Positions 8,771 through 15,729 of a DNA stretch of 20,561 nt are shown piece by piece. The stretch's first letter is position 1; every line of letters starts with the position of its first letter. The position numbers and the translations under genes are program-made. Origin of the DNA: Sulfuricystis sp964478415 (GTDB lineage: Bacteria; Pseudomonadota; Gammaproteobacteria; Burkholderiales; Rhodocyclaceae); contig CAYZII010000040.1 of NCBI GenBank assembly GCA_964478415.1, positions 1-20,561 on the forward strand, read 5' to 3'. Below the pieces are notes generated by a model. It worked only from the letters and a program-made list of their open reading frames with translations, did not search any database and was not told where the DNA came from.

Positions 8771-9210
8771 GATGCAACGGGGGCGTCGGGAGCGAAAGGA
8801 TCGATGATCGTGAGCCGGCCGTCAATGGTCAGGCCGTGCGGCAGGTCTTCGGAAAGGAGCAGCGCACATTCCTGGCGCAGTGCGGCGGCGACGATCAGTG
8901 CATCCCACCAGGAAAAGCCGTAGCGATCGGTGAGCGACCAGGCTGCTTCATAGAGCGGCAGATCGGGTGGCGGTGGATTCCATTGGGCCAGCAACCGGAC
9001 ATCGAGGCGGGCGAGTTCGGTCGTCAAACCGAATGCCGACAATTTGCGCAGCGCATTGACGTAGAACTCCTGGAGCACCTGCCACGACAATCGTCCGCGG
9101 TGCTGGCGGCCCATCGCGGCGATCCACGCATGTGCCAACCGTTGCTTGCGCGGATCGCGAGGGTCGCGACGATAAATCAACAGATTGGTGTCGAAAAACG
9201 CGAGGGTCAC
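8767..9210 (-). CDS. PIN-domain toxin (VapC-like ribonuclease)
   Basis: A 147-residue PIN-domain protein with the four expected acidic positions: Asp7 (FFDTN), Glu48 (QVLQEFY), Asp103 (WWDALIVAAAL) and Asp122 (LLSEDLPHG). Such toxins are Mg-dependent endoribonucleases that often cut tRNA or rRNA. The target here is unknown. The start is a GTG at 9210 that shares GTGA with the antitoxin stop. An in-frame ATG at 9297 would add 29 residues translated inside the antitoxin gene, and these do not look like PIN sequence. The 3' end overlaps glnS by 4 nt. This places an RNA-cleaving toxin in one transcript with a tRNA synthetase. Confidence 0.85.
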   Translation of the reverse strand: MTLAFFDTNLLIYRRDPRDPRKQRLAHAWIAAMGRQHRGRLSWQVLQEFYVNALRKLSAFGLTTELARLDVRLLAQWNPPPPDLPLYEAAWSLTDRYGFSWWDALIVAAALRQECALLLSEDLPHGLTIDGRLTIIDPFAPDAPVAS

Positions 9211-9467
9211 TTTTTGAAGACCGGCCGGTCGTAGAGTTCTTCGCGCGTCGGCCAGTAACGACCATCCGGGCGAGGCTGTTCGGCGGGTAAAGGCCATGGC
9301 GGACTGGCGAGATATTCCTCCATCGCCCGCTCGTACTCATCGCTCTTGCGTCGCTGCTCGGCGAGCATTTCCCCGACCAGCTTCGACACGCTGGTATTGC
9401 GTTTCGCAGCTTCGACGCGCACCCAGCGCAGGGTTTCCTCATCGGTGGTGATGGTCAGGTTCGGCAT
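9207..9467 (-). CDS. Ribbon-helix-helix antitoxin for the PIN toxin
   Basis: An 86-residue protein whose N-terminus (MPNLTITTDEETLRWVRVEA, then KRNTSVSKLVGEMLAEQ) has the strand-helix-helix pattern of a CopG/Arc-type DNA-binding dimer. The C-terminal half, rich in Pro, Arg and acidic residues and ending in TREELYDRPVFKK, is the likely flexible toxin-inhibiting tail. AGAGGAGG lies at ideal distance before the ATG, the only strong ribosome binding site in this operon until the last gene. It should repress its own promoter, probably through the repeats at 9482-9528. It is the first gene of a five-gene unit with the toxin, glnS, pyrF and the small cysteine protein. Confidence 0.8.
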   Translation of the reverse strand: MPNLTITTDEETLRWVRVEAAKRNTSVSKLVGEMLAEQRRKSDEYERAMEEYLASPPWPLPAEQPRPDGRYWPTREELYDRPVFKK

Positions 9468-9481
9468 CTGCGCCTCCTCTC

Positions 9482-9528
9482 GTGGATCACGAATCTAGTG
9501 TATCACGAACTTTGTGGCATACTTCGTG
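9482..9528. repeat. Repeats between antitoxin and hrpA: candidate operator
   Basis: GTGGATCACGAA (9482-9493) and GTGTATCACGAA (9498-9509) are direct repeats 16 bases apart, differing at one position. A further TTCGTG at 9523-9528 is an inverted copy of the CACGAA half, and GTGG recurs at 9514, keeping the 16-base phase. A weak minus-strand promoter overlaps them: ATGCCA at 9520-9515 and TAGATT at 9497-9492 with 17-base spacing, 4 of 6 matches each. The pattern suits an RHH antitoxin operator. Because it also covers the hrpA start region, hrpA could be affected. Confidence 0.5.
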
Positions 9529-9530
9529 CG

Positions 9531-12500
9531 ATGTTGCCCTCCGGTTTCCCCAGGTTCGACCCAGAAGCTCGCAGGTTTTCTCGTCCGCAGTTCATCTTCG
9601 ATGAGTCCTTGCCGGTCAATGCTCGCCGTGCCGAGATCGCCGCCGCAATCGGACAGCATCAGGTGGTCATCGTCTGCGGCGAGACCGGTTCGGGCAAGAC
9701 CACCCAGCTGCCGAAAATCTGTCTCGAGATCGGCCGGGGATTGACCGGCTACATCGGTCATACCCAGCCGCGCCGGATCGCCGCGCGTGCCACGGCAGCC
9801 CGCATCGCCCAGGAACTGAATTCCGAGCTCGGCAAGTACGTCGGCTACAAGATCCGTTTCACCGACCGCACCACGCCCGACAGTTACATCAAGCTGATGA
9901 CCGACGGCATCCTGCTCGCCGAAACCCAGGGCGATCCGCTGCTTGCGGCTTACGATACGCTCATCATCGACGAGGCGCACGAGCGTAGTCTCAACATCGA
10001 TTTCCTGCTCGGCTACCTGAAGCAGCTCTTGCCGAAGCGGCCGGAGCTGAAGCTGATCATCACTTCGGCCACGCTCGATGCCGAACGTTTCTCGCAACAC
10101 TTCGACGGCGCGCCGGTGATCGAGGTTTCCGGCCGGCTCTATCCGATCGAGATTCGCTATCGGCCCTTCGAGGCAGACAAAGATAGAGACATCAACGATG
10201 CGATAGTCGATGCGGTGGCCGAGGCGCATCGTGCCGGCCCCGGCGACGTGCTGGTGTTTCTGCCTGGCGAACGGGAGATCCGCGAGGCTGCGGAAGCCTT
10301 GCGCAAGCATCATCCGCCGGGGCTGGAAATCCTGCCGCTTTACGCGCGCCAGAGCGCCCAGGAGCAGGCCCGCGTGTTTCGCCCGCATCAGGGCCGACGC
10401 GTCGTGCTGGCGACCAACGTCGCCGAGACCTCGCTGACCGTGCCTGGCATCCGCTATGTGATCGACACGGGGCTGGCGCGCATCAAGCGCTATTCACCTC
10501 GCAACAAGGTCGAACAGTTGCAGGTGGAAAACATCTCGCAGGCGGCGGCCAATCAGCGCGCCGGACGTTGTGGCCGCGTTTCCGATGGCGTGTGCATCCG
10601 CCTGTATGCGGAAGAGGATTTCCGCCAGCGCCCCGCCCACACCGATCCTGAAATCCTGCGCTCTTCGCTGGCCGGCGTGATCCTGCGCATGAAATCGCTG
10701 CATCTGGGCGCCATCGAGGATTTTCCGTTCATCGACCGCCCCCAGCCGCGGCTGATTACCGATGGCACCACACTGCTTACCGAACTTGGCGCGATCGACG
10801 AGACCACGAAAGAACTGACGCCGGTCGGCCGCGAGCTGGCCAGGCTGCCGCTCGATCCGAAGGTCGGCCGCATGCTCCTTGCGGCGCGTGATCATGGCTG
10901 CCTGGCCGAGATGCTCGTCATCGCTTCCGCCCTGTCGATCCAGGACCCGCGTGAGCGCCCCCAGGAACATGCCGCGGCGGCCGACCAGGCCCATGCGAAG
11001 TGGAAAGATGAGAAGTCGGAGTTTCTGTCGTGGCTCAAATTGTGGCAGGCCGCGGACGAGGTCTGGAAGCACGAAAGCTCCAGCAAGCAGAAGCAATGGT
11101 GCCGGCAGAACTTCATCAACTGGCTCAGACTGCGCGAATGGCGTGACGTGCATGGCCAGTTGCTGGTGCTCGCCCACGAGCACGGCTGGAGGACGAACAC
11201 CCAACCCGCCGGCTACGAGAGCATCCACAAGGCGCTTTTGACCGGCCTGCTGGGGCAAATCGGCCTGCTCAACGAAGAAGACAAGAACTACTTTGGTGCG
11301 CGTGGCATCAAGTTCTACATCCATCCCGGCTCGTCACTGGCAAAGAAGGCTGGGCGCTGGATCGTCACCGCGGAACTGGTCGAGACCACGCGCCTGTTTG
11401 CACGCTGTGTCGCGAAAATCGAACCGCAGTGGCTCGAAGAGGTCGGCGCGCACCTGATCCGTCGTCACGTCTTTGAACCGCACTGGGAGAAAAACGCTGG
11501 CCAGGTGGTCGCCTACGAGCGCATTACATTGCATGGACTCGTGCTGCATGCGAAGCGCCGCATCCATTACGGACCGCACTGCCCGCAATACGATGCGCAT
11601 CTAGCGCGCGAGCTGTTCATCCGGGGGGCATTGGTCGAAGGACAGGTCAGTGAAGAATGGCTGCGGCGCTGGAAGTTTCTCCAGCACTACCAGAAGCTCA
11701 AGGCCGAGATCGAGCATCTCGAGCACAAGTCACGCCGCCCCGACGTGCTGGTCGATGACGCGCTGGTGTTCGCCTTCTTCGATGCCATCATTCCAGCAGA
11801 CATCACGTCGCTCGCCGCTTTCGAACGCTGGCGCCGTGCGGCGGAAAGGGAGAACCCGCGCCTAATGTTCCTCGAAAAAGAACAGCTGATGCGCCATGAG
11901 GCGGCGGGCATCACTACCGACGCCTTCCCGCCGGCGCTCGATTGCCACGGCCAGCGCTTCGCACTGACCTACAAGCACGATCCGGGCGCTGCCGATGACG
12001 GTGTCACGCTGACGCTGCCGTTGGCCAGACTCAATCAGGTGCCTGCGACGCGCCTCGAATGGCTGGTGCCAGGTTTGCTGAAAGAGAAGGTCGTCGCGCT
12101 GTTGAAGACCCTGCCACAGAAATACCGCCATCGCCTGATGCCGCTCGATGCTTTTGCCGGGGCGTTTTGCGAAGAGGCGCACGATCATGACGAGCCGCTC
12201 GTTACGGCGCTCACGCGGGCGATCGAGGAGAAGATCGCACTGAAACTGCCGCTCGATGCGCTGCGCCCCGGTGAGCTCAAACCGCATCTGTCGATGAACG
12301 TCCGTCTCGTCGATGCGCATGGCGCGACGCTGGCAATGTCGCGCAATCTGGCTGAACTGCGAGCGCACTATGGCAAGCGTGCCACGGAGGCCTTCTCATC
12401 GGCACTACGGGACATCGGCGCTGGCCAGACGGCACCGGCGTGCGAGAAAGCCACGCACTGGGTCTTTGGCACGCTGCCTGAGCTGCTTGAGGTACAAGAG

Positions 12501-13295
12501 AACGGCCACACGGTGATCGGTTTCCCGGCCTTGGTCGATGAGGGCGATGGTGTGCGTCTGGCGGTCTTCGACACCGAGGAGCGGGCGAGGGCCGAGCATC
12601 ATCAGGGGCTGGCGCGGCTGTTTGCGCTGCAATTGAAGCCCCAGGTGCAGGCCATCGAGAAGCTGCCGGAATTGCGCCACCTGGCCTTGCCGTTCATGGC
12701 CTTCGGCAGCGAAAAGGAACTCAAGGCCCAGATCGTCGCCGCGACCTTGCAACGTTGTTGTCTGATGGCGCCGCTGCCGGCCGATGAGCAAAGCTTCGTC
12801 GAGCGCCGCGACGCAGCGAAAGGCCGCTTGTTGCTCGTCGCCCAGGAAATCCTCCGCCTCGTCGGCCAGATCCTCGCCGAGCATGCGGCGCTACAAAAGA
12901 AGCTCAACAATATCCAGAAGGCGCTGCCCCACGCTTACGCGGACATCCAGGCGCAGCTTGGCATGCTGTTCGAGCGGCATTTCATCGTGGCAACGGCGTG
13001 GGAGCGGCTGCAGCATTTTCCCCGCTATCTGAAGGCCGCCAACTTACGCTGCGACAAGGCCAGGAACGATCCGGCGCGGGATGCGCGCTGGCTGATGGAA
13101 TGGCACAGTGTCGCCAAACCCTGGCAACGCGAATGGCAGCGGGCGCGCGAGACCGGCAGCCGTGACGGTTTTCTGGAAGAATTCCGCTGGTTGCTCGAAG
13201 AGCTGCGCGTTGCACTGTTCGCGCAGGAACTGAGGACACCGACGCCGGTGTCTGTGAAACGTTTGCAGAAGATGTGGGAAGGCCGCCCCCGATGA
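9531..13295 (+). CDS. hrpA: ATP-dependent RNA helicase HrpA (DEAH family)
   Basis: A 1254-residue DEAH-box helicase, close to the 1300 residues of E. coli HrpA, which acts on stalled or collided ribosomes and mRNA. Motif I GETGSGKTTQ lies around 50-59, motif II DEAH around 147-150, motif III SAT around 178, and motif VI NQRAGRCGRVSDG around 340-352. These are followed by the helicase-associated region and the long C-terminal DUF3418-type region typical of proteobacterial HrpA (segments EHKSRRPDVLVDD, LPALVDEGDG-like, and the final WLLEELRVALFAQEL). I chose ATG 9531; an in-frame GTG at 9498 would add 11 residues but lies inside an operator-like repeat. Neither has a good ribosome binding site. 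Its stop overlaps the next start (ATGA). Confidence 0.95.
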   Translation: MLPSGFPRFDPEARRFSRPQFIFDESLPVNARRAEIAAAIGQHQVVIVCGETGSGKTTQLPKICLEIGRGLTGYIGHTQPRRIAARATAARIAQELNSELGKYVGYKIRFTDRTTPDSYIKLMTDGILLAETQGDPLLAAYDTLIIDEAHERSLNIDFLLGYLKQLLPKRPELKLIITSATLDAERFSQHFDGAPVIEVSGRLYPIEIRYRPFEADKDRDINDAIVDAVAEAHRAGPGDVLVFLPGEREIREAAEALRKHHPPGLEILPLYARQSAQEQARVFRPHQGRRVVLATNVAETSLTVPGIRYVIDTGLARIKRYSPRNKVEQLQVENISQAAANQRAGRCGRVSDGVCIRLYAEEDFRQRPAHTDPEILRSSLAGVILRMKSLHLGAIEDFPFIDRPQPRLITDGTTLLTELGAIDETTKELTPVGRELARLPLDPKVGRMLLAARDHGCLAEMLVIASALSIQDPRERPQEHAAAADQAHAKWKDEKSEFLSWLKLWQAADEVWKHESSSKQKQWCRQNFINWLRLREWRDVHGQLLVLAHEHGWRTNTQPAGYESIHKALLTGLLGQIGLLNEEDKNYFGARGIKFYIHPGSSLAKKAGRWIVTAELVETTRLFARCVAKIEPQWLEEVGAHLIRRHVFEPHWEKNAGQVVAYERITLHGLVLHAKRRIHYGPHCPQYDAHLARELFIRGALVEGQVSEEWLRRWKFLQHYQKLKAEIEHLEHKSRRPDVLVDDALVFAFFDAIIPADITSLAAFERWRRAAERENPRLMFLEKEQLMRHEAAGITTDAFPPALDCHGQRFALTYKHDPGAADDGVTLTLPLARLNQVPATRLEWLVPGLLKEKVVALLKTLPQKYRHRLMPLDAFAGAFCEEAHDHDEPLVTALTRAIEEKIALKLPLDALRPGELKPHLSMNVRLVDAHGATLAMSRNLAELRAHYGKRATEAFSSALRDIGAGQTAPACEKATHWVFGTLPELLEVQENGHTVIGFPALVDEGDGVRLAVFDTEERARAEHHQGLARLFALQLKPQVQAIEKLPELRHLALPFMAFGSEKELKAQIVAATLQRCCLMAPLPADEQSFVERRDAAKGRLLLVAQEILRLVGQILAEHAALQKKLNNIQKALPHAYADIQAQLGMLFERHFIVATAWERLQHFPRYLKAANLRCDKARNDPARDARWLMEWHSVAKPWQREWQRARETGSRDGFLEEFRWLLEELRVALFAQELRTPTPVSVKRLQKMWEGRPR

Positions 13296-14014
13296 TCGCT
13301 GCCAAGGAATTTTTCAAGACCGTGCTCGCCGCCGCCCGTGATCTGATGCGGCCGGCGATCCTGTTCGAAGCGCTCTGGCCGCCGCTGGCGGCCTTCCTGA
13401 TTTGGTCGATCATCGCCTGGTTCGCCTGGCAGCCGGCGATGCGATGGGTTGCCGGCCAACTTCCGGATTGGGATTGGCTTCGCTGGCTCGGGCCGTGGCT
13501 CGCTCATGCGGCCGTGTTCATGATCTTCGCGCCGCTCGTCTACTTTACTGTGCTGCTTTTCACAGGTGTGATCGCATTGCCGCGCATGATGGCGCTGATC
13601 GCCAGGCGCGACTTTCCCGACGTCTCGCGCCAGGGGTCACCCTCGGCTGCGTTCTGGGGTAGTCTCGGCAACACCCTGGTCGCCGGGCTGGTCTTCGTGG
13701 CTGGTTGGCTCGTCACGCTGCCGCTGCTGCTGATCCCCGGTATGGTGCTCATCCTGCCACTCTTCTGGTCGGCCTGGCTCAACCAGCGCGCCTTCCGTTT
13801 CGATGCGCTCGCCGAACATGCCACCGCCGAGGAGCGCACCGAGATCGTGCGGCGGGAGCGGCCCACCCTCTATCTGGCCGGTCTGCTCGGTGCGCTCGCG
13901 GCCCATGTGCCGCTGCTCAACCTGTTCGCGCTGGCGTTTACGGCGCTGCTGTTCATGCGCCTATGTTTGGGGGCGTTGAGAGATTTGCGCAAGGATCGAG
14001 GAATCACGCTATGA
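13292..14014 (+). CDS. EI24/CysZ-like integral membrane protein
   Basis: A 240-residue inner-membrane protein of the EI24 domain family, which includes the sulfate transporter CysZ. About four hydrophobic blocks are visible, at residues 28-48, 70-96, 128-160 and 193-226. They are separated by a cytoplasmic-looking loop (LPRMMALIARRDFPDVSRQG) and a charged segment (DALAEHATAEERTEIVRRER). The family-typical WSAWLNQRAFRFDALAEH lies after the third block. The start at 13292 gives an ATGA overlap with hrpA and has GGAAGG upstream; a GTG at 13274 is less likely. No cysteine-synthesis gene is adjacent, so sulfate transport should not be assumed. Confidence 0.8.
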   Translation: MIAAKEFFKTVLAAARDLMRPAILFEALWPPLAAFLIWSIIAWFAWQPAMRWVAGQLPDWDWLRWLGPWLAHAAVFMIFAPLVYFTVLLFTGVIALPRMMALIARRDFPDVSRQGSPSAAFWGSLGNTLVAGLVFVAGWLVTLPLLLIPGMVLILPLFWSAWLNQRAFRFDALAEHATAEERTEIVRRERPTLYLAGLLGALAAHVPLLNLFALAFTALLFMRLCLGALRDLRKDRGITL

Positions 14015-14772
14015 GAACCTATGGTTTGATCATCATCGGCGACGAAATCCTGCGCGGCAAGCGCCAGGACAAGCATCTGGCCAGATTCATCGAGATGCTC
14101 GGCGCGCGGGGTCTACATCTTTCCTGGGCGGAATATCTGGGCGACGAAAGGCCGCGGCTGATCGAAACCTTCAGACGCACGCTGGCGAGCGGCGACGTGG
14201 TCTTCAGTTGCGGCGGCATCGGCGTGACCCCCGACGATCACACCCGGCAGGCCGCAGCGGCCGCGGCAGGTGTGGCTTTGGAACTCCATCCGGAGGCCGA
14301 ACGCGAAATCCGCGCACGCATGGCCGAGATCGGCGAGCCGGTGACCCCGGCCCGATTGGAACTGGGTACCGTTCCCGCCGGCAGCCGCATCATCCCGAAT
14401 CCGTTCAACCGCATCCCTGGCTTCAGCTATCGGGATCATCATTTCCTGCCCGGTTTTCCGCAGATGGCGTGGCCGATGGCGGAATGGGTGCTCGATACCT
14501 ACTACGCCGATGACTTCCGCCAGAACGCCGAGGCGGAAGATGCGCTCCTCGTCTGGGACGGTCTCGAAGGCAGGATGCTCGATCTGATGCGCAAGACAGA
14601 GGCCGATTTTCCCGGCGTGACGGTTTTCAGCCTGCCGCACCTGGGCAACGAGACGATTCGCCGCCATGTCGAACTCGGGGTGCGCGGCGACCCGGCCATC
14701 GTGGCACAGGCAATCGAAGCGCTGAAACAGGGTGTGGCGGCATTGGGTTACCGCTACGAACAAAAAACCTGA
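14011..14772 (+). CDS. CinA-like molybdopterin-binding domain protein
   Basis: A 253-residue protein with the MoaB/Mog (molybdopterin-binding) fold of the N-terminal half of CinA, but without the C-terminal deamidase domain. The motifs are GDEILRGKRQDKH near the start and SCGGIGVTPDDHT (67-79), where the family usually has GGTGPTxDD. PNPFNRIPGF and the HHFLPGFPQMAWPM segment lie further on. Similar stand-alone proteins are annotated as competence/damage-inducible protein A; their substrate is not settled, and a pyrophosphatase-type role is known for full CinA. The start at 14011 overlaps the EI24-gene stop (ATGA) and has GAGGAA upstream. It is the last gene of the hrpA unit. Confidence 0.85.
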   Translation: MRTYGLIIIGDEILRGKRQDKHLARFIEMLGARGLHLSWAEYLGDERPRLIETFRRTLASGDVVFSCGGIGVTPDDHTRQAAAAAAGVALELHPEAEREIRARMAEIGEPVTPARLELGTVPAGSRIIPNPFNRIPGFSYRDHHFLPGFPQMAWPMAEWVLDTYYADDFRQNAEAEDALLVWDGLEGRMLDLMRKTEADFPGVTVFSLPHLGNETIRRHVELGVRGDPAIVAQAIEALKQGVAALGYRYEQKT

Positions 14773-14796
14773 AATTCGGCGCTCGCGGCACGGCAC

Positions 14797-14825
14797 AAAA
14801 AAAGCCCAGACCGGAGGGTCTGGGC
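14797..14825 (-). terminator. Intrinsic terminator of the phasin gene
   Basis: On the minus strand a 9-bp perfect stem, GCCCAGACC/GGTCTGGGC with a 4-base loop, is followed by seven T (plus-strand A at 14797-14803). The T-run is on one side only, so it ends phasin transcription coming from the right. It is not a good terminator for the hrpA unit arriving from the left. Confidence 0.88.
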
Positions 14826-14830
14826 CAAAC

Positions 14831-14847
14831 GGTTCCGTTGCGGAACC
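14831..14847. other. Second hairpin in the phasin 3' untranslated region
   Basis: GGTTCCG-TTG-CGGAACC is a perfect 7-bp stem with a 3-base loop, five bases from the terminator stem. In the phasin mRNA it precedes the terminator, giving two stacked hairpins that may protect the 3' end of an abundant message. It has no T-run and is not itself a terminator. Confidence 0.5.
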
Positions 14848-14897
14848 GGAGGAGGAGACGTTGCAACCTAAACCTGTGACGTTCCTCGGAGGAGGAA

Positions 14898-15455
14898 TCA
14901 GGCAGCCTTCTTAGCCTTCGGCGCGGCGGCGCCAACGGCCTTGACGGTCGCGGAGGTCGCGGCGGCGACGTTCGCTTCGGCCATTTCGGCGACCTGACGG
15001 GCAGCCTTGTTCATCGTTTCATAAGCGGAGTTCGCGGCGGCCAGCGCGGACTTGACCGCGGCGACGGCGACATCGGAACCGGCGGGCGCATTCTTGGCGG
15101 CCTTGTCCAGAGCCTCGGCGACGTTTCTGTTGACCTCGGCGTACTGGCTGTCGAAGATCTTCGCGAACTCTTCCTGGGTCTGGCTGGCGATCTCATAGAC
15201 GCTCTTCGCGTAAGCAATCGCCTTTTCGATTGCGGGCTGCGCCAGCGAAGCCTGCAGGCCGACGAGTTCTTGCAGATCCTTGGCGCCCATCAGCGTCTTC
15301 GCGGTATTGACACTGTCTTCCAGCAGGGTACGGGCGGTGTTCAGATTCAGCGCGGCGAAGCGTTCGGCGCTGGCGAATGCGGTATTGGCGATCGTCAGCA
15401 GGGTTTCGACGTTGGCTTTGTTGGCCTGGGCGAATTGTTCGGGTGTCGTATACAT
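14898..15455 (-). CDS. Phasin family protein (PHA granule-associated)
   Basis: A 185-residue, almost wholly helical, Ala-rich protein that should coat polyhydroxyalkanoate granules in the cytoplasm. The N-terminal YTTPEQFAQANKANVETLL and the middle LQELVGLQASLAQPAIEKA are characteristic of the betaproteobacterial phasin_2 family. The tail APKAKKAA is the usual Ala/Lys-rich end. AGGAGA stands in front of the ATG, and a near-consensus promoter and a strong terminator frame the gene as a single-gene unit. This fits high expression during carbon storage. No PHA synthase or phaR gene is in the window. It occupies the place where lptB is commonly found after lptA. Confidence 0.92.
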   Translation of the reverse strand: MYTTPEQFAQANKANVETLLTIANTAFASAERFAALNLNTARTLLEDSVNTAKTLMGAKDLQELVGLQASLAQPAIEKAIAYAKSVYEIASQTQEEFAKIFDSQYAEVNRNVAEALDKAAKNAPAGSDVAVAAVKSALAAANSAYETMNKAARQVAEMAEANVAAATSATVKAVGAAAPKAKKAA

Positions 15456-15515
15456 GGCAATCTCCTGAGAAAAGTTGAGGCGGGTTGAGGCGGGCCGGAT
15501 TGCGAAGAATCTATG

Positions 15516-15526
15516 TTGCGCTGCAA
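15516..15526. promoter_or_regulatory. TTGC-GCT-GCAA palindrome just downstream of phasin promoter
   Basis: A perfect inverted repeat with TTGC/GCAA arms lies a few bases after the predicted transcription start. A related site (TTGTGCAGTGCAA, 15573-15585) lies just upstream of the -35. TGC/GCA-rich sites are recognised by the PHA-responsive repressor PhaR in other proteobacteria, so these are candidate PhaR operators. Binding is inference. Confidence 0.4.
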
Positions 15527-15536
15527 TACGATTCCC

Positions 15537-15564
15537 ATTATATGGATCGTTTTTCGGATGTCAA
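15537..15564 (-). promoter_or_regulatory. Strong sigma-70 promoter of the phasin gene
   Basis: On the minus strand a perfect -35 TTGACA (15564-15559) and a perfect -10 TATAAT (15542-15537) are separated by 16 bases. Transcription should start near 15530, leaving a leader of about 75 nt before the ATG at 15455. The T/A-rich stretch upstream (15565-15590) could act as an UP element. Confidence 0.85.
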
Positions 15565-15572
15565 CAACTTTT

Positions 15573-15585
15573 TTGTGCAGTGCAA
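15573..15585. promoter_or_regulatory. TGCAA-type site upstream of phasin -35
   Basis: TTGTGCAGTGCAA lies 8 bases upstream of the -35 box and resembles the palindrome at 15516-15526 (TTG...TGCAA). The two sites bracket the promoter, as expected if a dimeric repressor acted on it. This is visible similarity only. Confidence 0.3.
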
Positions 15586-15600
15586 TAAAAAGGCGCCACC

Positions 15601-15619
15601 ATAAATTTAATCAATTTAT
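15601..15619. other. AT-rich inverted repeat in the lptA-phasin gap
   Basis: ATAAATT-TAATC-AATTTAT is a perfect 7-bp inverted repeat in a stretch (about 15586-15625) far richer in A/T than the rest of the window. An 11-bp palindrome GCTAGACTAGC follows at 15636-15646. The 274-base gap between phasin and lptA holds no gene I can support. No clear lptA terminator was found; only a weak pairing of GGCGC (near 15645) with GCGCC (near 15594) followed by T residues. Confidence 0.35.
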
Positions 15620-15729
15620 TCAGTATGTTGTGTCTGCTAGACTAGCGCCAGGGCAGAAAAATGGCCAAGGCCCCTCTCCGGAGTGGCTGATGCTGCTGCG
15701 CAATATACGTGCCGGTGGGAAGATGGCGG

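Noticed and set aside
8767..9297. ATG-started longer version of the PIN toxin
   Set aside because: It would overlap the antitoxin by about 90 bases and adds residues unlike a PIN N-terminus. The GTG at 9210 overlapping the antitoxin stop puts FFDTN at the expected position.
9495..10388. Antisense frame of 297 codons over the start of hrpA
   Set aside because: It lies opposite strongly conserved helicase motifs, has no family match by eye and no ribosome binding site.
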